A DNA stretch of 64,000 bases from an uncultured Caulobacterales bacterium (GCA_903884425.1 CAISEP010000014.1:310001-374000); one strand, 5' to 3'; numbered from the stretch's first letter, positions 52,872-62,227 are shown. Notes: generated by a model not told the origin, from the letters alone. Translations and numbers: made by a program.

Positions 52872-54488
52872 CTAGTCGGATTCCGCGTCGGCGGCGGACG
52901 CCTTCGACGGGGCCGGCAGCGGCGTCACCCGGGTGAGGAAGGCCGGCACGTCGGAGCCGAAGCCCACCACGCTGCGACCGTCGTCCGAATCCCGTGGTGC
53001 CGATTCCCGCACGCCGCGCACGGGGCGGGTCCGGTCCATGTCGGCCCGGCGCGGTTCGGGACGGGCGACGGGTGCCTCGACCTCGGCCTCCACCGGTGCT
53101 TCGGCCCGGGCGCGGGAGGGGGCGCGGGTGCGGGTGCGGGCGGGCTTGGGCGCGTCGGCCTCCGCGGCCACCGGCTCGGGCACGGCGGGGCGGAAGGGTT
53201 CCGTCGAGGCCGCGTCTTCCGGGGCGCGATTGCTGGGCGCATCCTTGCCCCGCGGACCCCGGGGGGCGCGGTCGGAGCGTTCGGACCGGCGGGGCGCGCT
53301 GCGGCTGCCGGACCGACCGCCGCGACGTTCGCCGTCTCCACCGGCGGCTAGGCTCCAGTCCAGGTCCAGAACGACGGATTCCGGTTCCTTCTTGGTGAGC
53401 TTCAGCACCTTGTCATAGGCCTTGGCGTCGTTCGGCGAGACGATCATGAACGCCTTGCCCGTCCGCCCGGCGCGACCGGTGCGGCCGATCCGGTGGACAT
53501 AGTCGTCCGCGTGGAACGGCACGTCGTAGTTGAACACGTGGCTCACCGCCGGAATGTCCAGCCCGCGGGCGGCCACGTCGGAGGCCACCAGCAGCTTCAG
53601 TTCGCCCTTGCGGAAATTGTCCAGCGTCTTCATGCGCATGGACTGCTCGAGGTCCCCATGGATGGGTGCCGCGTCGAAGCCATGGGCCTTCAGGCTCTTG
53701 GCGACGATGTCCACGTCGGTCTTGCGGTTGCAGAAGACGATGCCGTTGCCGACCTCCTCCTGGGCGATCAGGGCCCGGAGCGCCATGCGCTTGGCCTTGG
53801 GATCGCCCAGCGGGATCGGCGCGATGTACTGGCTGATGGTATCGGCCGTGGTGGCCGGCCGGGTCGCCTCGATCCGGGTGGGATCCTTGAGGAACTGGGT
53901 GGTCAGCCGGGTGATCTCCGGCGGCATGGTGGCCGAGAAGAACAGGGTCTGGCGCGACGCGGGCGTCATCTTGAAGATGCGCTCGATGTCCGGAATGAAG
54001 CCCATGTCGAGCATCCGGTCGGCTTCGTCCACCACCATGATCTGCACGCCGGTGAGCAGCAGCTTGCCCCGCTCGAAATGGTCCAGCAGGCGGCCGGGGG
54101 TGGCGATCAGCACGTCGACCCCGCGGTCGAGCTTGCGCAGCTGCTCGTCGAAGGACACGCCGCCGATGAGCAGGGCCCAGGTCAGCTTGCCGCCGGCGGC
54201 ATATTTCTCGAAGGAGGAGGCGACCTGGTCGGCCAGCTCGCGGGTGGGGGCCAGCACCAGGCTGCGCGGCATGCGGGCCTTGGAGCGTCCGGCCGACAGC
54301 CGGTCGATCATCGGCAGGGTGAAGGCGGCGGTCTTGCCCGTACCGGTCTGGGCGATGCCGAGAACGTCACGTCCGGCCAGGGCGACCGGAATGGCCTGCT
54401 CCTGAATCGGGGTCGGGGTGGTGTAGCCGGTATCGGCCACAGTCTGGACTATGGAGGGGCTGAGCCCCAGGTCTGCGAATGTTGTCAT
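52872..54488 (-). CDS. DEAD-box RNA helicase (RhlE-like)
   Basis: 538 residues: a helicase core (about 1-385) followed by a disordered tail. Q motif F-x-x-L-G-L and T-P-I-Q, motif I A-Q-T-G-T-G-K-T, Ia P-T-R-E-L, II D-E-A-D, III S-A-T, IV-V with A-R-G-L-D-I-P and VI H-R-I-G-R-T-G-R-A-G-R-T-G are present. The tail is rich in Arg, Gly, Pro and Ala (R-G-G-R and R-T-R-T-R stretches) and ends with a small conserved-looking V-G-F-G-S-D-V-P-A-F-L motif. It acts in ribosome biogenesis or mRNA turnover. A roughly 100-base leader lies between a candidate promoter and the ATG. Confidence 0.93.
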   Translation of the reverse strand: MTTFADLGLSPSIVQTVADTGYTTPTPIQEQAIPVALAGRDVLGIAQTGTGKTAAFTLPMIDRLSAGRSKARMPRSLVLAPTRELADQVASSFEKYAAGGKLTWALLIGGVSFDEQLRKLDRGVDVLIATPGRLLDHFERGKLLLTGVQIMVVDEADRMLDMGFIPDIERIFKMTPASRQTLFFSATMPPEITRLTTQFLKDPTRIEATRPATTADTISQYIAPIPLGDPKAKRMALRALIAQEEVGNGIVFCNRKTDVDIVAKSLKAHGFDAAPIHGDLEQSMRMKTLDNFRKGELKLLVASDVAARGLDIPAVSHVFNYDVPFHADDYVHRIGRTGRAGRTGKAFMIVSPNDAKAYDKVLKLTKKEPESVVLDLDWSLAAGGDGERRGGRSGSRSAPRRSERSDRAPRGPRGKDAPSNRAPEDAASTEPFRPAVPEPVAAEADAPKPARTRTRAPSRARAEAPVEAEVEAPVARPEPRRADMDRTRPVRGVRESAPRDSDDGRSVVGFGSDVPAFLTRVTPLPAPSKASAADAESD

Positions 54489-54594
54489 GCGTCCTGAAAA
54501 TTAAGGCGGGGTCGGGGACCGGCGGACGCACTCTCGCGTCCTTGTCAAGTCGCAGGCATAGGCATTGGCTGCCTGACCCCGGCCTGTGCGGCGG

Positions 54595-54622
54595 AACATA
54601 GGCAAAACCCCGGCCAAGTCAA
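54595..54622 (-). promoter_or_regulatory. Candidate promoter of the DEAD-box helicase gene
   Basis: On the minus strand TTGACT (54617-54622) and TATGTT (54595-54600) are separated by 16 bases, upstream of the helicase start at 54488 and after the parE stop. It implies an approximately 100-base 5-prime leader, a feature often seen for cold-regulated helicases. Confidence 0.45.
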
Positions 54623-54654
54623 TCTAGGGCCGCGGTTCTACAGGCCCGCGGGGC

Positions 54655-56733
54655 TCAGACATCGAGATCTTCGGCGGCAAACTCCGCATTTTCCTGAATG
54701 AAGCGGAACCGCAGCTCGGCCTTGCGGCCCATCAGGGTCTCCACCAGCTCCACCACACCCTCCTCGTCCCGGGGCAGGGTGACCCGGGCCAGGGTCCGCT
54801 TGCGCGGGTCCATGGTGGTTTCCTTCAGCTGGGCGGGCATCATCTCCCCCAGGCCCTTGAAGCGGCCGATGTCCGGCTTCTTGCCCTTGAAGGTGGTGGC
54901 CATCAGCTCGTCCTTGTGGGCGTCGTCCCTTGCATAGGCCGTCGTTGCCCCGTGGCTGATCCGGTAGAGGGGCGGCAGGGCCATGAACAGGCGGCCGTTG
55001 CGGATCAGGTCTGGCATGGTGCGGTAGAAGAAGGTGATCAGCAGGGAAGCGATGTGGGCCCCGTCCACGTCGGCGTCGGTCATGATGATGATCCGCTCGT
55101 AGCGCAGGTCCTCTTCCTTGAACCGGTTGCCGCCCTGGACGCCGAGGGCCAGCATCAGGTCCGCCAGCTCCTTGTTGGCACCGGTCTTGTCCGTGGTGGC
55201 GGAGGCTACGTTCAGGATCTTTCCCCGAAGCGGCAGGATGGCCTGGTTCTGGCGGTTGCGCGCCTGCTTGGCCGAGCCGCCGGCGGAGTCCCCTTCGACG
55301 ATGAACAGCTCCGACCCGTCGGACGAGGTGCCGGAACAGTCGGCCAGCTTGCCCGGCAGGCGCAGCTTGCGGGTGGCGGACGCCCGGGCCACGTCCCGGT
55401 CCTTGCGCCGCTTCAGCCGCTCCTCCGCCCGCTCCACCACGAACTGCAATAGGGCGGTGGCGGCCTTGGGCTGGGCGGTCAGCCAGTGGTCGAACGGGTC
55501 GCGAAGCACCGTCTCCACCAGTCGCTGGGCCTCGGAGGAGGACAGGCGCTCCTTGGTCTGGCCCTGGAATTCCGGATTGCGGATGAACACGCTGATCAGG
55601 GCACCCGCCTGGGCGACCACGTCCTCCGCCGTGATCAGGCCGCCACGCTTTTCCCCGGTCATCTCCGCATAAGCCTTCAGGCCGCGGGTGAGGGCGGCGC
55701 GCAGGCCCGCCTCGTGCGTCCCGCCTTCGGGGGTGGGCACGGTGTTGCAGTAGGACTGCATGAAGGCGTCATGCTCGCCGAACCCGGCCGGGGACCAGTT
55801 GATGGCCCATTCCACGGCACCGCCCTCGTCCTTGCGCTCGATCCGCCCGGCAAAGGGCTCCGGTGTCACGGTCTCGATGGCACCGGTGCGCTCCGCCAGG
55901 AAGTCGGCGAGACCGTTGGGGAAGTGGAACACCGCCTCGGTGGGCGTCTGGTCGCTGATCCGCTCGGCAGCGCAGCGCCAGCGGATTTCCACGCCCCGGA
56001 ACAGATAGGCCTTGGAGCGCGCCATGCGGTAGAGGCGCGCGGGCTTGAAGGCGCAGTTCTCCCCGAAGATCTCCTCGTCGGGGATGAAGCGGACCAGGGT
56101 GCCCCGTTTCTTCGACGGCGCGCCGCGCACGATCGGGCCCTGGGGCTTGCCCTGGCTGAAGCTCTGCTTCCACTCGAACCCGTCCCGCCACACGGTGATG
56201 TCGAGGGTGGAGGACAGCGCATTGACCACCGACACGCCCACGCCGTGCAGACCGCCGGAGGTCTCGTAGGCCTTTCCGGAGAACTTCCCGCCGGAGTGCA
56301 GGACGGTCATGATCACTTCCAGGGCCGACTTGCCCGGGTGCTTGGGGTGCGGGTCCACGGGGATGCCGCGGCCGTCGTCCCGAACCGCAAGCGCCCCGTC
56401 GGCCTCCAGCGTCACCTCGATGAAGCGGGCGTGACCGGCGACGGCCTCGTCCATGGCGTTGTCGAGCACTTCGGCGAACAGATGGTGCAGGGCCCGCTCG
56501 TCCGTGCCGCCGATATACATGCCCGGGCGGCGACGGACGGGTTCCAGCCCCTCCAGCACCTCGATGTCCCGGGCGGAATAGCCGCTGGCACTGGCCGCAG
56601 ACTGGGCGGCGGACGACTCGGAGACGGCGCGGCCGGCCGCGGGGGTCGGCGAGGCCGGCACCGGGGGCGGAGCGGCGGCGGGGGAGGCGTCGAAAAGGCT
56701 GGGCGCTTCGGAGGGGAGGGCAGACTTGGCCAT
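54655..56733 (-). CDS. parE: DNA topoisomerase IV subunit B
   Basis: ATPase subunit of the decatenase. 692 residues from ATG 56733; a possible GTG at 56775 adds 14 residues. After a Pro/Ala/Ser-rich leader of about 50 residues come E-V-L-E-G-L-E-P-V-R-R-R-P-G-M-Y-I-G, the GHKL ATPase motifs L-D-N-A-M-D-E-A and D-D-G-R-G-I-P, G-G-L-H-G-V-G, then the TOPRIM E-G-D-S-A-G-G (about 480) and D-A-D-V-D-G-A-H (about 551). The C-terminal D-P-x-x-R-T-L and F-I-Q-E-N-A endings are ParE-like, and the protein lacks the GyrB extension. It follows the thioesterase gene by 61 bases. Confidence 0.93.
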   Translation of the reverse strand: MAKSALPSEAPSLFDASPAAAPPPVPASPTPAAGRAVSESSAAQSAASASGYSARDIEVLEGLEPVRRRPGMYIGGTDERALHHLFAEVLDNAMDEAVAGHARFIEVTLEADGALAVRDDGRGIPVDPHPKHPGKSALEVIMTVLHSGGKFSGKAYETSGGLHGVGVSVVNALSSTLDITVWRDGFEWKQSFSQGKPQGPIVRGAPSKKRGTLVRFIPDEEIFGENCAFKPARLYRMARSKAYLFRGVEIRWRCAAERISDQTPTEAVFHFPNGLADFLAERTGAIETVTPEPFAGRIERKDEGGAVEWAINWSPAGFGEHDAFMQSYCNTVPTPEGGTHEAGLRAALTRGLKAYAEMTGEKRGGLITAEDVVAQAGALISVFIRNPEFQGQTKERLSSSEAQRLVETVLRDPFDHWLTAQPKAATALLQFVVERAEERLKRRKDRDVARASATRKLRLPGKLADCSGTSSDGSELFIVEGDSAGGSAKQARNRQNQAILPLRGKILNVASATTDKTGANKELADLMLALGVQGGNRFKEEDLRYERIIIMTDADVDGAHIASLLITFFYRTMPDLIRNGRLFMALPPLYRISHGATTAYARDDAHKDELMATTFKGKKPDIGRFKGLGEMMPAQLKETTMDPRKRTLARVTLPRDEEGVVELVETLMGRKAELRFRFIQENAEFAAEDLDV

Positions 56734-56794
56734 GATCCGGTTGTGCAACCTGATTCGGCTTGCCGCAAGGTTCACAACGTCTGCGCCGTCCCCG

Positions 56795-57259
56795 TCACGC
56801 CGTCGTGCGCGCCCGAACCTTCTTCACCACCCCGGAAAAGGACAGGACGGGTCGATCCTCGACCTTCAGCATGCCCCGGATGAAGACCAGGCTGCCGCCG
56901 GCCCGCACCACCTCTCCGGTGCAGGTCACCAGGTCCCCCTCATAGGCGGGGCCGACGAAGTCGCTGCTGAAGGAGACGGTGACCGAGTGTCCCGGGCCCC
57001 GCTCCCGGCGGGAGAGGGCAAACAGGCTGAAGTCGGCGAAGGTCATCATGCAGCCCCCGTGCATGGCATCGCCGCCATTCATGTGCCGCCGCTCTGCCCG
57101 CATGGCGCAGACGATGCTGCCGTCGGGCTCATGGCGGAAATAGAAGGGGCCGGACATGGCCTCGTAGGGGTCGGAGTCCCGCCAGGTCATCCAGCCCGCG
57201 AACGGGCCCTCGAGGACCGAGACGGCACCATCCGCAATTTCATCCCCGGGTCCGTACAT
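56795..57259 (-). CDS. PaaI-type hotdog thioesterase
   Basis: 154-residue single hotdog domain. The helix motif H-M-N-G-G-D-A-M-H-G-G-C-M-M-T-F-A-D (about 59-76) supplies the H-x-G-G and the acidic residue used by PaaI/4HBT-II thioesterases; V-T-V-S-F-S-S-D-F follows, and E-G-D-L-V lies in the second strand pair. Substrate is probably an acyl- or aryl-CoA. It starts 112 bases from the divergent acyl-CoA dehydrogenase gene and precedes parE on the same strand. No ribosome binding site stands out. Confidence 0.88.
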   Translation of the reverse strand: MYGPGDEIADGAVSVLEGPFAGWMTWRDSDPYEAMSGPFYFRHEPDGSIVCAMRAERRHMNGGDAMHGGCMMTFADFSLFALSRRERGPGHSVTVSFSSDFVGPAYEGDLVTCTGEVVRAGGSLVFIRGMLKVEDRPVLSFSGVVKKVRARTTA

Positions 57260-57371
57260 TGCCGCTGCGTCTCCCTTGCATCACAGGTCTGGCTGCGCTT
57301 CATAAACGCAAGTTCGCCAAACGCCACCCCGGGCAAGCCCCCGGGCGATGCAGCCAGGAAGTGATCCGCCC

Positions 57372-58520
57372 ATGGCCCTTGATCTCGAGACCCGTACCCA
57401 GCTCCTCGACACGGTTCGCCGCTTCGTCACCGAGCGCCTTCGCCCGATCGAGGCGGAGGTGTCGGAAAGCAACGAGGTGCCCGCGGCCATTGTCGAGGAG
57501 ATGAAGGCGCTGGGCCTGTTCGGCCTGACCATTCCCGAAGCCTATGGCGGCCTTGGCCTGACCATGGAGGAGGAGTGCCTCGTGGCGCTGGAGATCGGCA
57601 AGGCCAGCCCCGCCTTCCGCTCGGCCTTCGGCACAAATGTCGGCATCGGCAGCCAGGGCGTGGTGATGTTCGGCACCGACGCCCAGAAGGCGAAGTACCT
57701 GCCCGGCATCGCGTCCGGCGAGATCATCACCTCCTTCGCCCTGACCGAGCCGGAAGCCGGATCCGACAGCGCCGCGGTGCAGACCCGCGCCCGTCGGGAG
57801 GGGGACGTCTATGTGCTGGACGGGGCCAAGCGCTACATCACCAATGCGGGCAAGGCGTCTCTGTTCACGGTGATGGCGCGGACCGATCCGGACAAGAAGG
57901 GCGGTTCCGGCGTGTCCGCCTTCCTGGTGCCCCGGGACCTTCCGGGCCTGTCCGTGGGCAAGTCCGAGAAGAAGATGGGCCAGCAGGGGGCGCACATCCA
58001 CGACGTGATCTTCGAAGGCGTCCGGGTGCCGGTGGAGAACCGCCTGGGCGGCGAGGGGGAAGGCTTCCGCGTGGCCATGCAGGTGCTGGACCGCGGCCGC
58101 CTGCACATCGCCGCGGTCTGCTGCGGCGTGGCCGAGCGGCTGCTGGCGGACACGGTGGCCTATGCGTCGGAACGCAAGCAGTTCGGCCAGGCCATTGCCG
58201 GCTTCCAGATGATCCAGGCCATGATCGCGGATTCCAAGACGGAGCTGCTCGCCGCCAAGGCCCTGGTGTTGGAGAGCGCCCGCAAGCGTGACGCGGGCGA
58301 GAACGTGACGCTGGAGGCCTCGGCCTCCAAGCTCTATGCGTCGGAAATGGTTGGCCGGGTGGCGGACCGGGCGGTGCAGATCTTCGGCGGCGCGGGCTAT
58401 GTGGCCGACTACGGGATCGAGCGGCTGTACCGCGACGTGCGCATCTTCCGCATCTACGAGGGCACCAGCCAGATCCAGCAGCTGGTCATCGCCCGCGAAA
58501 CCCTGAAGCGGGGCGGCTGA
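57372..58520 (+). CDS. Acyl-CoA dehydrogenase
   Basis: FAD enzyme that introduces a double bond into acyl-CoA in beta-oxidation or amino-acid degradation; electrons go to ETF. 382 residues from ATG 57372 (AGGAAGTG upstream). Signature A-L-T-E-P-x-A-G-S-D-S (about 127-137), the Y-I-T-N-A-G flavin segment, the R-K-Q-F-G-Q motif and I-F-G-G-A-G-Y are normal; the catalytic glutamate is E363 in Y-E-G-T-S. Chain-length specificity cannot be read. It overlaps the DUF3253 start by one base (TGATG). Confidence 0.94.
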   Translation: MALDLETRTQLLDTVRRFVTERLRPIEAEVSESNEVPAAIVEEMKALGLFGLTIPEAYGGLGLTMEEECLVALEIGKASPAFRSAFGTNVGIGSQGVVMFGTDAQKAKYLPGIASGEIITSFALTEPEAGSDSAAVQTRARREGDVYVLDGAKRYITNAGKASLFTVMARTDPDKKGGSGVSAFLVPRDLPGLSVGKSEKKMGQQGAHIHDVIFEGVRVPVENRLGGEGEGFRVAMQVLDRGRLHIAAVCCGVAERLLADTVAYASERKQFGQAIAGFQMIQAMIADSKTELLAAKALVLESARKRDAGENVTLEASASKLYASEMVGRVADRAVQIFGGAGYVADYGIERLYRDVRIFRIYEGTSQIQQLVIARETLKRGG

Positions 58521-58780
58521 TGTCCTCTCCCGTGGAAACGGCCCTGTTCGAGCTTCTGGCGGAGCGTCCGGCAGGCAAGTCCGTCGATCCGGCGGAGGTG
58601 GCAAAGCGCGTGGACCCCGAAGGCTGGCGACGGCTCCTGCCCCAGGTGAAGGGCGTGGCCGTGGGGCTGGCCCGGGTCGGGCGACTGGAGATCCTGCGGC
58701 ACAACAAGCCCGTGGACCCCAACGCCTTCCGGGGCGTCTACCGCCTGCGTCTGCCCCAGCCCCCGGCCGACGCGGCGTGA
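58520..58780 (+). CDS. DUF3253 family protein
   Basis: 86-residue helical protein matching DUF3253: an N-terminal helix, a winged-helix-like stretch with P-A-E-V-A-K-R-V, the central W-R-R-L-L-P-Q-V and the C-terminal G-R-L-E-I-x-x-x-x-K-P-V-D-P and R-G-x-Y-R-L. Function is not established; the fold suggests nucleic-acid binding, which is only an inference. It overlaps the upstream acyl-CoA dehydrogenase and downstream lipase genes (GTGA), so all three are translationally coupled. Confidence 0.88.
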   Translation: MSSPVETALFELLAERPAGKSVDPAEVAKRVDPEGWRRLLPQVKGVAVGLARVGRLEILRHNKPVDPNAFRGVYRLRLPQPPADAA

Positions 58781-59787
58781 GCCTTCTCCCCGGCCGCCGC
58801 GCTGTGCTGGCCGGTCTGGCCGGGGGCGGGCTGTCGGCCTGCGCGCCCCTGGTGCTGAAACCCCTCGCGCCGCCCGCGGCCTTTTCCGGCCCGCATTTCG
58901 AGGCCGACGCCCTGATCAGCTTCGACGGCGCGCGCCTGCCCATCAGCCGCTGGGGCCCGGACGGGGTGCCCTCTGCCGTGGTGGTCGCAGTGCACGGGAT
59001 CAACGACTACGCCACGGCCTTCGAAGGGGATGGCCAGGCCTTCGCCGCGGCGGGCATTGCCACCTATGCCTATGACCAGCGGGGCTTCGGCCGCGGGGCG
59101 GACCGGGGCCTGTGGGCGGGGGAGCGGCTGCTGACCGCCGATCTGAAGGCCTGCGTGGCTGCCGCCCGGCTGGCGCATCCGGGCAAGCCGGTCTTTGTCC
59201 TGGGGCACTCCATGGGCGGGGCCGTGGCCATCAGCGCCTTTGCCTCCCCCGATCCGCCGCAGGCCGACGGCGTAATCCTGGCGGCCCCGGCGGTCTGGGG
59301 GTGGGGCGCCCAGCCCCTGGCCAATCGCCTGGCGCTGTGGCTCGGCGCGCACCTGCACCCGGGGGCGCATCTCGATCCGCCGGCGTGGCTCGTCCGCAGC
59401 CACCTGGCGTCGGACAACATGGCCATGCTGCGGCAGATGGGCCGGGACCCGAACATGCTCTTCACCACGCGGATCGACGTGGTCTACGGGCTGGTCGGCC
59501 TGATGCAGAGCGCCCTGGACAAGGTGGGCCGGGTCCGGGTGCCGGTGCTCTATCTCTACGGGGCCCATGACAACCTGGTGCCCCGGGACGCCACCCTGCG
59601 GGCGGTGCGGGCGCTCAAGGCCACCGACACCAGCCGCTACTATGCCGATGGCTGGCACCTGCTGATGCGGGACCTGAAGGGGGAGCTGGTGCGCCGGGAC
59701 ATGGTGGCGTGGCTGCGCGATCCGGCCTCGGCCCCGCCTTCAGGCGCGCCGACGATCCTTGCGGCCCTCACACGGCCGAGCGGCTGA
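58777..59787 (+). CDS. Exported alpha/beta-hydrolase lipoprotein, monoacylglycerol-lipase-like
   Basis: 336 residues from a GTG overlapping the upstream stop. The N-terminus has an R-R-A-V-L-A-G-L twin-arginine-like stretch and lipobox L-S-A-C with C22. The hydrolase domain has the oxyanion H-G-I-N-D-Y (73-78), nucleophile S145 in G-H-S-M-G-G, an acidic D in Y-G-A-H-D-N-L-V and a histidine in W-H-L-L-M-R-D. The serine aminopeptidase S33/lysophospholipase branch fits, so it probably cleaves lipid esters at the membrane. Its 3-prime end overlaps the convergent MFS gene by 20 bases. Confidence 0.88.
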   Translation: MSLLPGRRAVLAGLAGGGLSACAPLVLKPLAPPAAFSGPHFEADALISFDGARLPISRWGPDGVPSAVVVAVHGINDYATAFEGDGQAFAAAGIATYAYDQRGFGRGADRGLWAGERLLTADLKACVAAARLAHPGKPVFVLGHSMGGAVAISAFASPDPPQADGVILAAPAVWGWGAQPLANRLALWLGAHLHPGAHLDPPAWLVRSHLASDNMAMLRQMGRDPNMLFTTRIDVVYGLVGLMQSALDKVGRVRVPVLYLYGAHDNLVPRDATLRAVRALKATDTSRYYADGWHLLMRDLKGELVRRDMVAWLRDPASAPPSGAPTILAALTRPSG

Positions 59788-61165
59788 TGTCCGACCCCGC
59801 ATCCCGCTTTAGCCCCAGATAGACCGGCACGGCCATGGCCGCGGCCAGGCTGATCATCAGGTAGGGAAAGCCGAACCGGTCCGTCGTCAGGCGGCCCTGT
59901 CCGTGCTGGGCGATGTGCAGCATCAGGGCCCCGAAGCTGACGCCGAAGCCGATGCTGAGCTGCTGCAGGACCGCGGACAGGGTGTTGGCGCGGCTGACAT
60001 CCTTCCCCTCCAGCCCGGCATAGGCCACCGTTCCCACGGCAGTGAAATGGGTGGAGCGGACAAAGCCCGTCACCATCAGCACGAAGAAGATCAGCACCGG
60101 CGAGGTATCGACCCGGTAGAGCCCCGGAAGCGCCGTGAAGACCACGGACAGGACCGCCGATCCCACCAGCAGGGTGCGGAAGCCCAGGGACCGGATCACC
60201 ACCACCGAGGCCGGCTTGGCGCTGAAGGCCCCAATGGCCTGGCCCATGGACACCAGCCCCGCCTTGCCCGGGCTCCAGCCCATGGCCACCTGCAGGAGCA
60301 GCGGCGTCAGGAACGGCCAGGCCCCCAGCGCCAGGCGCACGCAGCTGCCGCCGATCACGCTTGCCCGCAGGGTGGCGCTGCGGAGGAGTTTGAGGTTCAG
60401 GATCGGATTGGCGACGGTCAGGGCATGGCGGATGAAGGCGGCCAGGGTGGCGATGCCCAGCACCGACAGAAGCGCCATCAGCCACAGGGGCATCAGGCCG
60501 ATGCCCGCCGTCTCCGCCACGGCCACCAGGCTGGTGATGGCCGTGGAACTGAGCACGAACCCCCGCCAGTCGAAGGGACCGGGGTCCAGGGTCTCGAGCT
60601 TCGGCGCGAACAGGGTGACCGCGGTCATGCCCGCCAGCCCCACGGGCAGGTTGATCAGGAAGATCCAGGGCCAGTCCGCAAAGGTCAGCACCAGACCCGC
60701 CAGCGGCGGTCCGATCATGGGGCCGACCAGGGCGGGGGTGGTGAAGGCGGCCATGGCCGAGACCAGCCGCTCCCGCGGGACGGAGCCGACGACGATCAGT
60801 CGCCCCACAGGCGTCATCATGGCCCCGCCCATGCCCTGGACGATGCGCGAGGCCACGAGGGCCGGCAGGGACCGGGACAGGGCGCACAGGATCGAGCCGG
60901 TGAGAAACACCGACATGGCGATCAGGAACACCCGCTTGGCCCCGTACCGGTCGGCTACCCAGCCGCTGGCGGGGGTGAACACGGCCAGGGCCATGATGTA
61001 GCTGGTCAGGGCCAGCTTCAGGTGGACGGGATCGGAATGGAAGGCCCGCGCCAGGGTCGGCAGGGCCGTGGACAGGGCCGTGGAGTCGATGAAGTCCATG
61101 AACAGCGCGCTCGCCACCGCCACGGGCGCGATGGAGGCGTAGACACCGAGCCGGGTCGGCGTCAT
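59768..61165 (-). CDS. MFS multidrug exporter (EmrB/QacA, DHA2 type)
   Basis: Proton-driven efflux permease. From ATG 61165 it has 465 residues; a TTG at 61207 is the alternative start. The first helix carries the DHA2 motif D-F-I-D-S-T-A-L-S-T-A-L-P, loop 2-3 has G-x-x-x-D-R-Y-G-A-K-R, and helix 5 the antiporter motif G-P-x-x-G-P-x-x-A-G; about 13-14 helices can be counted. Specificity is unknown. The start has no clear ribosome binding site. It is convergent with the lipase gene, overlapping its end. Confidence 0.9.
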   Translation of the reverse strand: MTPTRLGVYASIAPVAVASALFMDFIDSTALSTALPTLARAFHSDPVHLKLALTSYIMALAVFTPASGWVADRYGAKRVFLIAMSVFLTGSILCALSRSLPALVASRIVQGMGGAMMTPVGRLIVVGSVPRERLVSAMAAFTTPALVGPMIGPPLAGLVLTFADWPWIFLINLPVGLAGMTAVTLFAPKLETLDPGPFDWRGFVLSSTAITSLVAVAETAGIGLMPLWLMALLSVLGIATLAAFIRHALTVANPILNLKLLRSATLRASVIGGSCVRLALGAWPFLTPLLLQVAMGWSPGKAGLVSMGQAIGAFSAKPASVVVIRSLGFRTLLVGSAVLSVVFTALPGLYRVDTSPVLIFFVLMVTGFVRSTHFTAVGTVAYAGLEGKDVSRANTLSAVLQQLSIGFGVSFGALMLHIAQHGQGRLTTDRFGFPYLMISLAAAMAVPVYLGLKRDAGSDISRSAV

Positions 61166-61318
61166 CCCCGGGGGGCTGGCCGGAGGGCGGGGCGAGGCGA
61201 GGGTCAAGGCAACGGACCAGCTTCAGAGGCGGCGGAACGGGTGCCTTCTAATGCACCTGTTCCGCGCGCCTGCAAACCTGTGGGGGCAAACCTGCCGGAA
61301 GAAGATGGAGGACGGACC

Positions 61319-62227
61319 CTACTGGCCCGACATCTTGCGGAAGAACTTCGCCGTCTGCTCGCCGCCCTGGAAGTAGGACTGCTGCCCGGTCTGGTTCTCG
61401 ATCTCGGCCCAGTGGTCGCGCACGGCTTCCACGGACAGGCCCTTGTCCCCCAGATAGACGCCTTCGGTCTCGAAGATCTTCGCCGTGGCGAACACGCCGG
61501 CACCGGCGGTCAGCACGACGCCGGTGGGGGCATCCTCCGACACCAGATAGACGACGCCGGGGGTCACGAATTCGGGGCGCAGCTTGTCCAGCATTTCCGG
61601 CGGCATCAGGTTCTCGGTCATCCGCGTGGCGGCGACGGGGCTGATGGCATTGACCCGGATGTTGTTCTTCTGGCCCTCGAGCTTGAGGGTGTTCATGAAG
61701 CCGACCAGGCCGAGCTTCGCTGCGCCGTAGTTGGTCTGGCCGAAATTGCCGTAGAGACCGGTGGAGGAGGTGGTGACCACGATCCGCCCGTAGTTCTGGG
61801 CCTTCATGATCTCCCAGACCGCCTTGGCGGGCTTGATGGTGCCCATGACGTGCACGGCCAGCACCACTTCCACATCGGCGATCTCCATCTTGGAGAAGGA
61901 CTTGTCCCGCAGGATGCCGGCATTGGCGATCAGGATGTCGATCCGGCCGAAGGCCTCCATGGTCTGGTCGACCAGGTGCTTCACGCCCGCGTCGTCGGTG
62001 ACCGAGGCCCCGTTGGCGATGGCCTCGCCGCCCAGCGCCTTGATCTCTTCCACCACCTTGTCGGCCGCGGCGGAGGAGCCGCCCGAGCCGTCCACCGATC
62101 CGCCCAGGTCGTTGATCACGACCTTGGCCCCGCGGCGGGCGAGTTCCAGGGCGTGCTGACGGCCCAGGCCGCCGCCTGCGCCGGTGACGATGGCAACCTT
62201 GCCGTCAAAGCGGATTTCGTCAGACAT
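61319..62227 (-). CDS. SDR (R)-3-hydroxyacyl-CoA dehydrogenase, MFE2/17beta-HSD4-like
   Basis: 302 residues of the SDR branch that forms the N-terminal domain of peroxisomal multifunctional enzyme 2. Motifs are T-G-A-G-G-G-L-G (14-21), the diagnostic N-D-L-G-G loop followed by a G-S-G-x-S-S-x-A-A-D insert, N-A-G, T-S-S-T-G-L-Y-G and Y-G-A-A-K. It should oxidise a 3-hydroxyacyl-CoA, so it fits with beta-oxidation or branched/sterol degradation. The C-terminal hydratase domain of MFE2 is missing. The open frame extends upstream but the ATG at 62227 gives the normal N-terminus. It lies between MFS and HlyD genes on the same strand, with gaps over 100 bases. Confidence 0.88.
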   Translation of the reverse strand: MSDEIRFDGKVAIVTGAGGGLGRQHALELARRGAKVVINDLGGSVDGSGGSSAAADKVVEEIKALGGEAIANGASVTDDAGVKHLVDQTMEAFGRIDILIANAGILRDKSFSKMEIADVEVVLAVHVMGTIKPAKAVWEIMKAQNYGRIVVTTSSTGLYGNFGQTNYGAAKLGLVGFMNTLKLEGQKNNIRVNAISPVAATRMTENLMPPEMLDKLRPEFVTPGVVYLVSEDAPTGVVLTAGAGVFATAKIFETEGVYLGDKGLSVEAVRDHWAEIENQTGQQSYFQGGEQTAKFFRKMSGQ

